The notes beneath the pieces are model-generated. The model ran no database searches. It was not told the DNA's origin and saw only the letters and a list, made by a program, of their open reading frames with translations. Below, piece after piece: positions 10,265 to 20,522 of a stretch of DNA of 64,000 nucleotides; positions within the stretch are counted from its first letter, which is position 1; every line of letters starts with the position of its first letter. The DNA is from CAVSWT01 sp963777515 (lineage in GTDB: Bacteria > Bacteroidota > Ignavibacteria > Ignavibacteriales > Ignavibacteriaceae), in contig CAVZQU010000013.1 in NCBI GenBank assembly GCA_963777515.1, forward strand, positions 124,001 to 188,000, in the 5' to 3' direction. A program made the translations under genes and the position numbers.

Positions 10265-10681
10265 ATGAAAGCAAAAAAGTCTGTTCTAGCATCATTATTT
10301 CTTTTATTGGGCCTAAATTTATTTTCCTGTTGTTCATCTAAATCAGAAGACCTTAAACATTTTGAAGAGGGGAAAATGATACATAAAAAATCAATTCCCC
10401 ATGGTTCCGCAGATGTAAAAGCTACGGTGATGAATTATTCGGAAGGGAATATTTTTTTTAAAACTAAATTAAAGATTGAAGAAGTATATGAATACGGTGC
10501 AGGAACACAACCATTGCCCGTGGGGACTTTCTTAGATATTTCCATACCCAAATCAGAGTTTAATAATACTTCAATAAAACCGGGAATTGGGGAAACAATT
10601 TCACTAAGAATTTCAGCTAACCGTTCCTTTAATAAAGATACTTCTGCCGATTGGAAGTATGTAATGTTCATTAATAATTAA
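10265..10681 (+). CDS. Small lipoprotein of unknown function
   Basis: 138 residues. The N-terminus has two lysines, a hydrophobic stretch and the lipobox-like LFSCC, so it is a predicted lipoprotein. The rest is a compact beta-rich sequence with no motif that I recognise (centre: YEYGAGTQPLPVGTFLDISIP, discussing here only its Gly/Pro-rich turn). GGAG lies seven bases before the ATG. It is followed after 17 bases by a very large BNR/PKD surface protein, so it is likely the first gene of a two-gene operon and may be an accessory to that protein. Confidence 0.72.
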   Translation: MKAKKSVLASLFLLLGLNLFSCCSSKSEDLKHFEEGKMIHKKSIPHGSADVKATVMNYSEGNIFFKTKLKIEEVYEYGAGTQPLPVGTFLDISIPKSEFNNTSIKPGIGETISLRISANRSFNKDTSADWKYVMFINN

Positions 10682-10698
10682 AAATATTGGAGAAAGTT

Positions 10699-13600
10699 AT
10701 GAGGCCGGGTTACCAAAAATTATTATTGTTAATAACTGGTTTATCTTTTTTTGCAGTTTCTTATTTTTTATTCTTTCCTGCAAATCATGAATCTGAGTTT
10801 AACGAATTTGAAAAATATGAAGATGAATCTCAGGAAGCCAGATCTGAAATTAATAAAGAGCGCTGGAAATATTATTTCGACATGTTAAGAGATCCTGCAA
10901 CTAATAAGATTCCTCCTCAAATACGTCAAAGAGAATTAAAGTTTGCAGAACAATTAAGCGCTGCAAACCTATCACTTAAAAAATCCATATCAACTAACAT
11001 AACATGGAAGGAAGCCGGTCCAATTGATGTTGGCGGTAGAACACGTGCATTGGCAGTTGATCTTCAAAATCCAAATACAGTTATTGCCGGAGGAGTTTCG
11101 GGGGGTATCTGGAAATCAACCGATAATGGTTCTTCGTGGAAATTAAAAAGTACAACAAACCAGCTTTTAAGTATAACGGCAATTGCACAGGATCCAAGAA
11201 ATGGACAAACTAATACCTGGTATGCTTCAGGCGGTGAATTTGACGGCTCGGCTCAAGATTTAGGATACACTGCTCTTTTTACAGGTGATGGATTTTATAA
11301 ATCAACTGATAATGGAGATTCCTGGAACTTACTTCAAAATACATCCGATCAAAATGTCGCAAACTTTAATCAATTTTCTTATTCTTCAAGAATTGTAATT
11401 AGCCCCACAACCGGAAGCATTTTTATTGCAAATAATGGTTTTGGAGTTTTAAGATCAACTGACGGAGGTACTTCATTTACACAAGTTCTAGGCGGTCCCG
11501 GCCATCATATTTATAGCGATGTAGGAATAGCTTCCAACGGAATATTGGTTGCGGCACTGTCAATTCCTTTTAATAATATAACGCCGACTGAAACTGCTGG
11601 AGTTTATAAATCTACTGATGACGGAGCGAGTTGGACAAATATTACTCCAAATGATTATCCTGCTACTCCTCAAAGAGCTGGGCTTGCAATTACTCCATCA
11701 AACCCTGATAAGTTTTATATACTCACAAATACAGGCACCGTTGATGCAGATAAAAAGAATGTTTTAAAATTTTATAAGGGCACCATATCATCAGGTTCAT
11801 TCGAAGACAGATCAGCAAATCTTCCTGACTTTACCGGACAAGGCCAAGGTTATGAAAAAGGATTTGTTGAGCTGCAAGGAAATTATAACTTAACTGTTGC
11901 TGTAAAACCTGATGATGAGAACTTTGTTCTTCTTGCCGGCACAGGTTTATTCAGATCGGCAAATGGTTTTTCAAGTAAACCGAATGATGCTGTAAAAGAC
12001 TGGATTGGCGGATATAATCCTCAAACATTTTTCTATCCCAATTTTCATCCTGATATTCATTCCTTTTCATTTGATCCGACAAATCCCAAAAAAATGTGGT
12101 GGGGAAATGATGGAGGCTTGGCATATACTACTGATATTACAAATACATCTTTTACCAGTTTGTTCCCCTGGGAAAATAAAAATAATGGTTATGACGTAAC
12201 TCAATATTATACAATCGCAATTTCAAAAGATGCAAATGATGACAGAATAATGGGAGGATGTCAGGATAATGGAACTCCTTTTTTTCGATTTGATGGAAGT
12301 ACAACAACGCCACATGTTGATGTGAGCTTGGGTGACGGGACTTTTTCATATTTAGCTTCTAATTTTGCTTACGCGGAAACTCAAAATGGTAATTTATTGA
12401 GGCTCCATTATGATCAATCGGGTAATATTCCAGGATTGTTTGATAACAATAATTATAGTACAATTACACCTTCAAATGCAGCAAATCAAACATTTGTTAA
12501 TCCATTTACTGTTGATCCGGCTGATGAAGATGTAATGTATTATTTAGCAGGTCCAGATATTTGGAGGAATAATCAGCTAAGCAGTATTCCAGATGGCGTT
12601 TATCAAACAGATGTTGGCTGGACAAAGCTGGATAACTTAAGTGCAGCACAAGGCTTAAATAAGACAACCATTGCGGTATCTACCTCGCCGGCTCATATTT
12701 TATATTTCGCTGAAAGCGGGGATAACACCACAAAACCTAAAATATTTAAACTTCAAAATGCAAACACTTCTACAAGCAGTGCAGTTGATATTTCAATACC
12801 TGATGCACCAGCAGGGGCGTATGTTCATCATATTGCGGTTAATCCAGATGATGCAAATGAAATAATTGTTGTGATGTCAAATTATAATATTGTTGGTTTA
12901 TACCATTCAACAAATGGAGGCCAAAGCTACACCGCAATTGAAGGAAATTTAGCTGGCACAGAACAAAATCCGGGGCCATCCTTAAGAGCCGCAAGCATTT
13001 TACCTGGCAGCCCGAAAACATATTTTATTGCTACCAGCATTGGTTTGTTTTCTACAACCCAAATAAATGGAAGCAGCACTTCATGGGTGCAGGAAGGCCA
13101 GAGTGTTATGGGGAATGTTGTGGTGAGTTATGTGGTCTCAAGAAAATCTGACGGAAGAGTTGTTGCCGGGACCCATGGAAGAGGAGCTTTTGTCGGTTCT
13201 TCCGGTAGCGGGGGTGCTGCAGCTTTAAATTTAAATGTTAATCAGTTGAATATAGAAGTTCTTCCTAATTCAACAAGATCAACCAACTTTTTAATTAGCA
13301 ACACTGGGGGTGCAGATCTATCATTTAATATTAGTGCAAGCGGCGGAAATAGTAATGTAGTTGAAAATAAACCGCCCCAAATTAATCTAACACCTGCTTA
13401 TATGATGAATAATATTTTAAAAGCTCAAACAATCAAAAAATTTAAATCACAGTTAAATTTAAATACAAATCATTCTGCTTCTTCTCCATTAAAAGTTACT
13501 GCAGATGAGTTGGTATTGGATGATGGAGATGCTTTTGCTGATGGTTACCTGGGACTAGGCGGGACAGTTTATTTTTATTGGAGAAATGATTTTCAATTAA

Positions 13601-14748
13601 CAAAGGATTTTTCTCTTGAACAGGTTAGATTTTTTATGAAAACTGAAACTGCAAATACTAATCCAATGGAAATTGCAGTTGTTTCGGGCACTGGAACAAT
13701 TTTGGTCGATACAACTTTTACTACTGAAGTATCTAGCACAGGCAAGTGGTATGATTTTCAATTCCCAAATAATGTCTTAGATAATTTAAAATTTAAAAAT
13801 GGAGATACATTTTCAATTGTTGTAATCAGCTTAAATACAAACTTACAGTTTCCGGCTGGATATGATGATGATGGTCAAGTACAAAACCAAAGCTATTATG
13901 CATATTATGATCCTTCTTTTGGCGGTTATTTTTCTGGTTGGGCAAATTTAAATGCACTTGCTGCAAATGGTGCTTGGTTAATAAGAGCAGTTGGAAATTC
14001 CGGGGGAGGGACAACAAATCAACCCCCAGTTGCCGTTGCGCAAGTTTCGCCTAACCCTGCTCAAATAAATGAATCAGTATCGTTTAATGGTTCTGGTTCT
14101 TACGATAACGATGGACAAGTTAATAGTTACTTGTGGGAATTTGGCGATAATACAACAAGTAATCAAAGCAATGCTACTCACTCCTACAGTCAAGCCGGAC
14201 AATACAATTATAAATTAACGGTCACAGATGATAAAGGAGCAACTAATCAAGCTGTGGGACAAATTAATGTTTCAGACCAAGCTTCTCCATGGACAATTAC
14301 TCCGGTCAGCGGAAATATTCCGTCAGGAAGCCAGCAGAATATTAAAGTTACATTTAATTCACAGGGCCTTGCAGAGGGTAATTATCAAGGACAGATTACT
14401 GTGAACAGTAATGGCGGCAACATGGTAATTCCGGTTAGCATTTTAGTTAGCTCAACTGTTGATGTAAAAGATAAGGGCAAGATTTTAGCATATAAACTGG
14501 AACAAAATTATCCAAATCCGTTTAACCCGCAAACCACAATTCATTGGAGCATTCCAACGGATAATAATGTAAAGCTTAAAGTTTATGATATTGAAGGAAA
14601 GGAAATTGCGACTCTTGTAGATGGACAAAGAAACGCCGGAGAATATAACACAATTTTTGATGCTGCATCATTGGCAAGCGGGGTATATTTTTATCGAATG
14701 CAGGCTGGAAATTATGTGAATACAGGTAAGATGATTTTAATGAAATAA
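10699..14748 (+). CDS. Giant BNR beta-propeller / PKD surface protein with type IX sorting domain
   Basis: About 1349 residues. An N-terminal hydrophobic segment (LLLLITGLSFFAVSYFLFF) is a signal or anchor. Residues about 100-840 form BNR/VPS10-like propellers with Asp boxes STDNGSSW, STDNGDSW, STDDGASW and STNGGQSY and the opening GPIDVGGRTRALAVD. An abnormal-spindle-like Ig segment (SNTGGADLSFNIS) comes next, then a PKD domain with LWEFGDNTTSNQ and HSYSQAGQYNYKLTVTDDKG, a second Ig segment and a sorting domain with EQNYPNPFNPQTT. An in-frame TTG exists at 10687, but TTGGAG lies just before the ATG at 10699, which is chosen. Similar proteins are commonly mis-called photosystem II stability factors; that function is not supported here. 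A perfect 11-bp hairpin follows the gene. Confidence 0.9.
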   Translation: MRPGYQKLLLLITGLSFFAVSYFLFFPANHESEFNEFEKYEDESQEARSEINKERWKYYFDMLRDPATNKIPPQIRQRELKFAEQLSAANLSLKKSISTNITWKEAGPIDVGGRTRALAVDLQNPNTVIAGGVSGGIWKSTDNGSSWKLKSTTNQLLSITAIAQDPRNGQTNTWYASGGEFDGSAQDLGYTALFTGDGFYKSTDNGDSWNLLQNTSDQNVANFNQFSYSSRIVISPTTGSIFIANNGFGVLRSTDGGTSFTQVLGGPGHHIYSDVGIASNGILVAALSIPFNNITPTETAGVYKSTDDGASWTNITPNDYPATPQRAGLAITPSNPDKFYILTNTGTVDADKKNVLKFYKGTISSGSFEDRSANLPDFTGQGQGYEKGFVELQGNYNLTVAVKPDDENFVLLAGTGLFRSANGFSSKPNDAVKDWIGGYNPQTFFYPNFHPDIHSFSFDPTNPKKMWWGNDGGLAYTTDITNTSFTSLFPWENKNNGYDVTQYYTIAISKDANDDRIMGGCQDNGTPFFRFDGSTTTPHVDVSLGDGTFSYLASNFAYAETQNGNLLRLHYDQSGNIPGLFDNNNYSTITPSNAANQTFVNPFTVDPADEDVMYYLAGPDIWRNNQLSSIPDGVYQTDVGWTKLDNLSAAQGLNKTTIAVSTSPAHILYFAESGDNTTKPKIFKLQNANTSTSSAVDISIPDAPAGAYVHHIAVNPDDANEIIVVMSNYNIVGLYHSTNGGQSYTAIEGNLAGTEQNPGPSLRAASILPGSPKTYFIATSIGLFSTTQINGSSTSWVQEGQSVMGNVVVSYVVSRKSDGRVVAGTHGRGAFVGSSGSGGAAALNLNVNQLNIEVLPNSTRSTNFLISNTGGADLSFNISASGGNSNVVENKPPQINLTPAYMMNNILKAQTIKKFKSQLNLNTNHSASSPLKVTADELVLDDGDAFADGYLGLGGTVYFYWRNDFQLTKDFSLEQVRFFMKTETANTNPMEIAVVSGTGTILVDTTFTTEVSSTGKWYDFQFPNNVLDNLKFKNGDTFSIVVISLNTNLQFPAGYDDDGQVQNQSYYAYYDPSFGGYFSGWANLNALAANGAWLIRAVGNSGGGTTNQPPVAVAQVSPNPAQINESVSFNGSGSYDNDGQVNSYLWEFGDNTTSNQSNATHSYSQAGQYNYKLTVTDDKGATNQAVGQINVSDQASPWTITPVSGNIPSGSQQNIKVTFNSQGLAEGNYQGQITVNSNGGNMVIPVSILVSSTVDVKDKGKILAYKLEQNYPNPFNPQTTIHWSIPTDNNVKLKVYDIEGKEIATLVDGQRNAGEYNTIFDAASLASGVYFYRMQAGNYVNTGKMILMK

Positions 14749-14760
14749 AAATATTTTTAG

Positions 14761-14788
14761 CCTTGAGGGTTTTTGGGAACCCTCAAGG
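14761..14788 (+). terminator. Perfect 11-bp hairpin after the giant surface protein
   Basis: CCTTGAGGGTT (14761-14771) pairs fully with AACCCTCAAGG (14778-14788) across a six-base loop, 12 bases after the stop codon. It shares CCTTGAGGG with the hairpin at 8425-8454. A long T-run is absent downstream, though a T-run lies just before it, so on the minus strand the reading is A-stem-U-like. Confidence 0.6.
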
Positions 14789-15006
14789 TCTTAAATTACT
14801 CCCCATAACTTGCATTTCTTCAAAAAAATGTTATTTTGCAAAAACATTGTTCTAAAAAACAACTGAAAAAATCCCTCAAAATGGCCTCAATTGTCCCTTA
14901 ATAATTCAATAAAGTAGGTTTAAACGGCAAAGTGCTGTATAGGGTGAACCATGTTTTTTAATAAAAAAGAAAATTATAAGAATTGATTATTACGAGAGAG
15001 GAATAA

Positions 15007-15456
15007 ATGTTAGAATTTAAAGTAATTAGGAAAGAATCGGATTTTCCTTCTGATCTTTCACGAAATAAGTTTATAGATTTTTTATTTGTACATCTGGAAC
15101 GCTTCGGTGATACCAAAGACGCAATTTCAAAATCAATTGATTACGCTTTTTCAGAATCCGAAGGAAAGGGAGGCTTTCTTCTTGCTGCATATGATGAAGG
15201 TAAATTAATTGGTGAACTTATAATGAACAAAACCGGGATGGAAGGATATATTCCCGAAAACATTTTGGTTTATGTTGCCGTTGATGGAAATGTAAGAGGA
15301 AAAGGATACGGCAAAGAAATTTGCAATAAAGCGATTGACATTGCTGAAGGAAATGTAGCACTTCATGTAGAATACGATAACCCGGCAAAGAGATTATATG
15401 AACGGCTTGGCTTTACAACCAAGTATGCAGAAATGCGTTTAATAAAAAAGGGGTAG
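15007..15456 (+). CDS. GNAT-family N-acetyltransferase
   Basis: 149 residues. The acetyl-CoA binding region is visible as VYVAVDGNVRGKGYGKEICN (R/Q-x-x-G-x-G/A motif at about 95-107), followed by the C-terminal LHVEYDNPAKRLYERLGF strand-helix typical of GNAT enzymes. GAGAGGAATAA precedes the ATG. The stop is four bases before the start of a PLP racemase gene, so the two are almost certainly co-transcribed. The substrate is probably an amino acid or amine of the cluster (inference from neighbours: racemases, symporter, M20 amidohydrolase). Confidence 0.85.
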   Translation: MLEFKVIRKESDFPSDLSRNKFIDFLFVHLERFGDTKDAISKSIDYAFSESEGKGGFLLAAYDEGKLIGELIMNKTGMEGYIPENILVYVAVDGNVRGKGYGKEICNKAIDIAEGNVALHVEYDNPAKRLYERLGFTTKYAEMRLIKKG

Positions 15457-15460
15457 AGAA

Positions 15461-16541
15461 ATGGCTACTTTAACAATCAACACAGATAAAATCCTTGGAA
15501 ATATTAAAAAGTTAAACAAGTACCTTTCATCAAATAATATAAAATGGACGCTTGTTACAAAAATGCTTTGCGGTAACAAGCCGGCACTTGAAAAAATTCT
15601 TTTTAATCCTGAAATAAAAAATATTCATTCACTTGGCGATTCCAGGTTAACAAATCTCAAAGCTATTAAGGAAATTAAGCCTGACCTGGTCACAATGTAT
15701 ATTAAACCACCCGCACCAAAACTTGTATCAAGCATAATTAAATATTGTGATATTTCGTTAAACTCTTCGTTAAGCACTATTGAAAAATTGAATCTGGAAG
15801 CAGAAAAATACGGCAAGAAACATAGAATAATTGTAATGATAGAAATGGGGGAACTCCGGGAAGGTATTGTTAGAGATGACATTTTACGCTTCTATGAAAA
15901 AATATTTAATTTAAAAAATATAGATATAATAGGTATAGGAACCAATCTTGGATGCATGTATGGAGTTGAACCGACTTTTGATAAGTTGATACAATTAAGT
16001 CTTTATAAAAATCTTATTGATGCAAAATTTGGAACCAACCTTAATTTAGTTTCGGGCGGTACTTCAATTACTCTTCCTTTAATTGATAGAAAAAAAGTTC
16101 CAACCGCAGTTAATCATTTTAGAGTTGGTGAAGCAGCTTTACTCGGTGTTTCTCCTTTAGATGGCAAACAATTCCGTGACCTCTCAACCAGACACAATTG
16201 AATTTTCAGCAGAGATACTTGAGATTTCAAAAAAGGAAGCTGTCCCGGATGGAGTAATAGGCGAGGGTAACATTGGGCATACTGCAGAGTTTGATGAAAA
16301 TAAAAATAAAGAGTCTTATCGGTGTATAGTTGACTTCGGACAGCTTGATGTAGATGTAAATAATATCTTTCCTAAAGATAATAAAATTGATTTTGTGGGA
16401 ACAACATCAGATATGACGGTTTATGATGTCGGTAATAATGAAAACGGATATAAAATGGGAGGGCAAATTCATTTCCGTCCGAACTATACTTCAATAGCAA
16501 GACTAATGAATTCACGATATATGTCAAAAATAATTATTTAA
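15461..16541 (+). pseudogene. PLP-dependent alanine/ornithine-racemase-like enzyme, frameshifted
   Basis: The first frame (15461-16201) gives the alanine-racemase N-terminal TIM barrel: the PLP lysine lies in WTLVTKMLCGN, and GTNLGCMYG, SGGTSITLP and FRVGEAALLG match the ornithine-racemase/YhfX type. It runs into TGA at 16199-16201. The C-terminal domain continues in the next frame from about 16163 (DTIEFSAEILEISKKEAVP ... DFGQLDVD ... FVGTTSDMTVYDV ... RPNYTSIARLM) to TAA at 16541. Joined, they give about 355 residues, the normal family length. A single-base gain (or two-base loss) between about 16163 and 16195 explains it. It may be a sequence error; as written the product lacks the C-terminal domain that completes the active site. 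Confidence 0.82.
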
Positions 16542-16572
16542 AATACTCTATTGAGATTAAATTATAACGGCC

Positions 16573-16633
16573 TGTCACATTGAGCCTGTTGAAGTGTGAA
16601 ATAAATCAGTCTTCGACAAGCTCAGACTGACAG
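16573..16633. repeat. Dispersed palindromic repeat, CTTCGACAAGCTCAG type
   Basis: TGTCACATTGAGCCTGTTGAAG and, 15 bases later, CTTCGACAAGCTCAGACTGACA form an imperfect inverted repeat. A second copy with the same right arm sits at 42360-42427. Short palindromes with CTTCGACAAGCTCAG are widespread in intergenic DNA of Bacteroidota-type genomes (recalled knowledge). It lies between the racemase and symporter genes. Confidence 0.65.
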
Positions 16634-16717
16634 TTTATATAATAAGAATAATTAATATTACTCACTTTCATTAAGGTGAGTTGTGTTTTGAATTTATTTA
16701 AAAAATAAGGAAGGTTA

Positions 16718-18176
16718 ATGCATTTTGTAGATATCCTCATATTTTTTATTTACATGGTATCAATGCTCGGCATTGGTTTTTTCTTCATGAATAAAAATGA
16801 AACTGCCGATGATTATTATGTTGGCGGCAGAGAAATGGGGAGTCTTCATGTCGGCCTTTCCGTTGTTGCTACAGATGTAGGAGGAGGTTTTTCAATTGGC
16901 TTAGGCGGACTTGGATTTATGATAGGCTTATCAGGATCATGGATGCTATTTACAGGATTGATTGGGGCCTGGATAAGTGCTGTTACATTAATTCCTAAAG
17001 TCCATAAGCTTGAAAATTTTAGAAACCTTTTAACCTTTCCACAAATTTTTGAATCACTCTATAATAAAAAGGTTGCATTCATAGCAGCAATAATTTCTGC
17101 AATCGGTTATTTGGGATTCACAAGCTCGCAAATATTGGCTGGAGCAAAACTTGCTTCTGCTTCATTCGTCGGTCTGAATTTGAATACTGCTCTTTGGATT
17201 ATGGGAATAGTAATTATTGGCTACACGGCGCTTGGTGGGATAAAAGCCGTTATCTATACAGACACGGTTCAATGGATTATATTAATGGGCGGATTAATTT
17301 TTGTCGGAATTCCTTTTACTTATTTTGCTCTTGGCGGTTATACAGAAATAGCCAAGTCAGTTCCACCTGAATTTTTTTCCTTCACCAATGTTTCATGGCA
17401 GACGCTTGTTAATTGGGCGGTTACAATAATTCCAATCTGGTTTGTAGGTATGACTTTGTATCAAAGAATATATGCCTGCAAAGATGAAAAAACTGCAAAG
17501 CGTGCCTGGTTTGTTGCTGGCATTTTTGAATGGCCTTTGATGGCTTTGATGGGAGTTCTGCTTGGAATGTTCGGAAGAGTTGCTGCTGATAATGGAACCT
17601 TTGCATATCTTGGATTTCAGTAATATTGCCTCAATGGACCCTGAAATGGGATTACCGATGTTGTTAAGAACAATTCTTCCGGTGGGATTGATGGGAATAA
17701 TGATGTCTGCATATTTCTCAGCAATCATGTCTACGGCAGATAGCTGTCTTATGGCTGCATCGGGAAATTTTGTTTCTGATCTTTATGATAAAATTTTTCC
17801 AGTCGGTTCTAATCACAAAAAGTTTTTAAGAATCTCTCAAATATCAACCTTGCTTCTCGGGCTTTTTGCTCTTTTAATTGCAACTGCTATGCAGAATGTA
17901 CTTCAGCTTATGCTATACTCTTATGCATTTATGGTATCTGGCCTGTTTGTCCCGCTAATAGCAGCATTATTTTTTGATAATCGAAATTCAAAAGCTGCAA
18001 TTACATCCATGCTGCTTGGAGGATTTACTACTATAGTTTTAATAATAATTAAGCTTCCTTTGCCTTTCGGTTTAGATCCAAATATTTTTGGAATAACCAC
18101 TTCAGCGGTTACTTTTATTTTGATGTCTTATTTTACTTCTGCTGAAGAATTTGAACTGATTGAAGAAGGAGAATAG
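16718..18176 (+). pseudogene. Sodium/solute symporter (SSS family), frameshifted
   Basis: The first frame (16718-17623) has the SSS start: an N-terminal membrane helix, TADDYYVGGREM, the GLSVVATDVGGG region, then GYLGFTSSQILAGAKL and YTALGGIKAVIYTDTVQWII, and several further helices. It ends in TAA at 17621-17623 after FAYLGFQ. The next frame carries on at about 17600-17625 (SNIASMDPEMGLPMLLRTILP) and contains the family signature GLMGIMMSAYFSAIMSTADS and more membrane helices to TAG at 18176. Combined length is about 485 residues, normal for the family. AAGGAAGG precedes the ATG. The final TAG overlaps the GTG of the amidohydrolase gene by one base, so they are coupled. Likely imports an amino acid or acylated amino acid with Na+ (inference). 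Confidence 0.83.
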
Positions 18177-19317
18177 TGAAAGGTTTAAATATTGATGAGT
18201 TAATAAAGCTAAGAAAAGAACTCCACCGTAACCCGGAATTAGCAAGCAAAGAAAAAAACACTTCTGAAAGGATAAAAAACTTTATCACACAATTTAATCC
18301 CGATGAGATAATAACAAATATTGCCGGAAACGGGATAGCATTTATATTCATCGGAAAAGAAAAAGGCAAGACAATTCTATTTAGAAGTGAATTAGATGCA
18401 CTTCCTATTTCGGAACAAAATGAATTTGAATATAAGTCTGCTGTTGAAAATGTTTCACATAAGTGCGGGCATGATGGGCACATGACTATCTTATGCGGAC
18501 TTGCTTCATTATTTAAAAACAAAAAACCCAAAAAAGGAAAAGTAGTTTTGCTCTTCCAGCCAGCAGAAGAAACTGGAGAAGGTGCGGCAAAAGTAATGAA
18601 AGATAAAAAGTTCGAAAAAATAAAACTGGATTACGTTTTTGCTTTGCATAATCTTCCGGGATATCCAGCCGGATCAGTTATAATAAAAAACGGAACTTTT
18701 GCTTCTGCTTCAAAAGGAATAATTATAAAATTACTCGGTAAAACTTCACATGCTTCCGAACCAGAAAATGGAATTACTCCAACTCCGGCAGTTGCTTCTA
18801 TTATTCAAAAGCTGCCTTTAATCACAAAAGAAATTAATAAACTAAATCAGTTCAGCTTGATTACAATTATTCATGTAAGAATTGGTGATGTTGCTTTTGG
18901 TACAACTCCCGGTTATGCTGAGATAATGGCTACTCTTAGATCTTACCACGATGAAGATATGCAATTATATTACTGAATGAATGTGAAAAAATTGTGAAAG
19001 AAGAATCGGAAAAGTATGGACTAAAATATACTATCGAGTGGACGGAAGAATTTCCTTCTTCAATCAATAATGATGAGTGCGTCTCACTTGTAAAAGGATG
19101 TTCGGAAAAATTAAATTTAAATGTTATAGAAATTGAAAAGCCTTTTAGATGGTCGGAAGATTTTGGGCATTTCTTGAATACGTATAAGGGCGCATTATTT
19201 GGAATTGGTTCAGGAGAAGATCATCAAGATTTACATAATCCCGATTATGATTTCCCGGATGAAATAATTGAACCATCCGTTAAATTGTTTTATTCAATTA
19301 TGAAAGAATTAATCTAA
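18176..19317 (+). pseudogene. M20-family amidohydrolase (N-acyl-amino-acid type), frameshifted
   Basis: Starts at GTG overlapping the symporter stop. The N-terminal frame shows LRKELHRNPELASKE, the metal ligands CGHDGHM, EETGEGA and ALHNLPG, and SKGIIIKLLGKTSHASEPE of the dimerisation lid: the M20D/hippurate-hydrolase type that cleaves N-acyl amino acids. It hits TGA at 18974-18976 after MQLYY. The C-terminal frame resumes with LLNECEKIVKEESEKYG and carries WSEDFGHF, GIGSGEDHQDLHNPDYDFPD, which includes the last metal-binding His region. One base lost near 18965-18975 accounts for the shift. Joined length is about 380 residues, normal. As read, the protein would lack the final metal ligand and be inactive. 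Confidence 0.83.
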
Positions 19318-19358
19318 GAAGCAAATATTATTCTGGGTAATTAATAAAAGTATACTAA

Positions 19359-20510
19359 ATGTTTAACACATCTATAATAGAGTTAAGTAAATCATCCCTT
19401 AAGAATAATATTAACTTTCTGAAAAAAGAAATTGGTGTGAACGTAAAAATTTCTTCAGTTGTTAAAGGAAATGCTTATGGGCACGGTATAAAAGAATTAA
19501 TTCCAATTGCGGAAGAATGCGGCATGGATCATTTTTCTGTTTATAGTGCAGATGAAGCTTTAGAGGTATTTAAATGTGCAAATGAAAAATCAACAATAAT
19601 GATAATGGGGATGGTAGAAGATGAACAAATTGAATGGGCAATAAATGCTGGGATAGAATTTTATGTATTTGATTTTGATCGGTTGAATAAAGCAATTGAG
19701 TATGCAGTAAAATTAAAACGCAAAGCAATAATTCATATTGAAATTGAAACGGGTATGAACCGTACAGGTTTTGCTGCTGAAGATCTTAATCATTTATTTA
19801 AGATTTTAAAAGATAATCTGAGCGTGCTAAATATAGAGGGCTTATGCACTCACTTTGCCGGTGCTGAAAGTATAGCCAACTACGTAAGAATTCAAATACA
19901 GTTGAAGACTTATAATAAAATTTATAATACATTTATTGCTAATGGAATAAAACCGAAATTACGTCACGCAGCCTGTTCTGCAGCTGCCATGAGATATCCG
20001 AAATCAAGAATGGATATGGTGCGAATTGGGATAATGCAATATGGGTTTTGGTCAAGCCGGGAAACTTTTATCAGCCATATTAATAATAAAGAAGACAAAG
20101 CAGATCCGCTTCATAGGATTATTCGATGGAAGAGTCATGTGATGAGCACAAAAAGTGTAAAGACAGGAGAGTTTATTGGCTACGGAACTTCATACCTTGC
20201 GCAAAGGGATATGAAGATTGCAACTATACCTGTGGGCTATTCACATGGATTCAGCAGAAGATTAAGTAATCAAGGAAGAGTATTGATTCATGGAAACAGG
20301 TTTGGAGTTATTGGGATTGTTAATATGAATCTTATGACAGTGGATATTACAGATAATCCGGAAATTAAAAAAGGAGATGAAGCTGTTCTAATCGGAACCC
20401 AAGGGGATTTATCGATTTCAGTAGCATCATTCAGCGAACTTAGTAACCAGCTTGATTATGAATTGCTGACGAGATTAAATCATAATATTCCAAGAGTGAT
20501 TGTAGATTGA
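19359..20510 (+). CDS. alr: Alanine racemase
   Basis: 383 residues, usual length. The PLP-binding lysine is K36 in SSVVKGNAYGHG. ETGMNRTGF and the second catalytic base Tyr in GYGTSYLAQRDMKIATIPVG are present, with the C-terminal beta domain (VNMNLMTVDITD). It interconverts L- and D-alanine with PLP, normally for peptidoglycan. Its place 42 bp after an M20 amidohydrolase and near a second PLP racemase suggests it could instead, or also, serve a catabolic or scavenging cluster. The ribosome site before the ATG is weak; translation may depend on read-through from the cluster. Confidence 0.9.
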   Translation: MFNTSIIELSKSSLKNNINFLKKEIGVNVKISSVVKGNAYGHGIKELIPIAEECGMDHFSVYSADEALEVFKCANEKSTIMIMGMVEDEQIEWAINAGIEFYVFDFDRLNKAIEYAVKLKRKAIIHIEIETGMNRTGFAAEDLNHLFKILKDNLSVLNIEGLCTHFAGAESIANYVRIQIQLKTYNKIYNTFIANGIKPKLRHAACSAAAMRYPKSRMDMVRIGIMQYGFWSSRETFISHINNKEDKADPLHRIIRWKSHVMSTKSVKTGEFIGYGTSYLAQRDMKIATIPVGYSHGFSRRLSNQGRVLIHGNRFGVIGIVNMNLMTVDITDNPEIKKGDEAVLIGTQGDLSISVASFSELSNQLDYELLTRLNHNIPRVIVD

Positions 20511-20522
20511 CTTATAAGATAT

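Noticed and set aside
10699..14748. Photosystem II stability factor annotation for the BNR protein
   Set aside because: Only the general propeller repeats match; the organism shows no photosynthesis genes here and the protein carries a type IX sorting domain.
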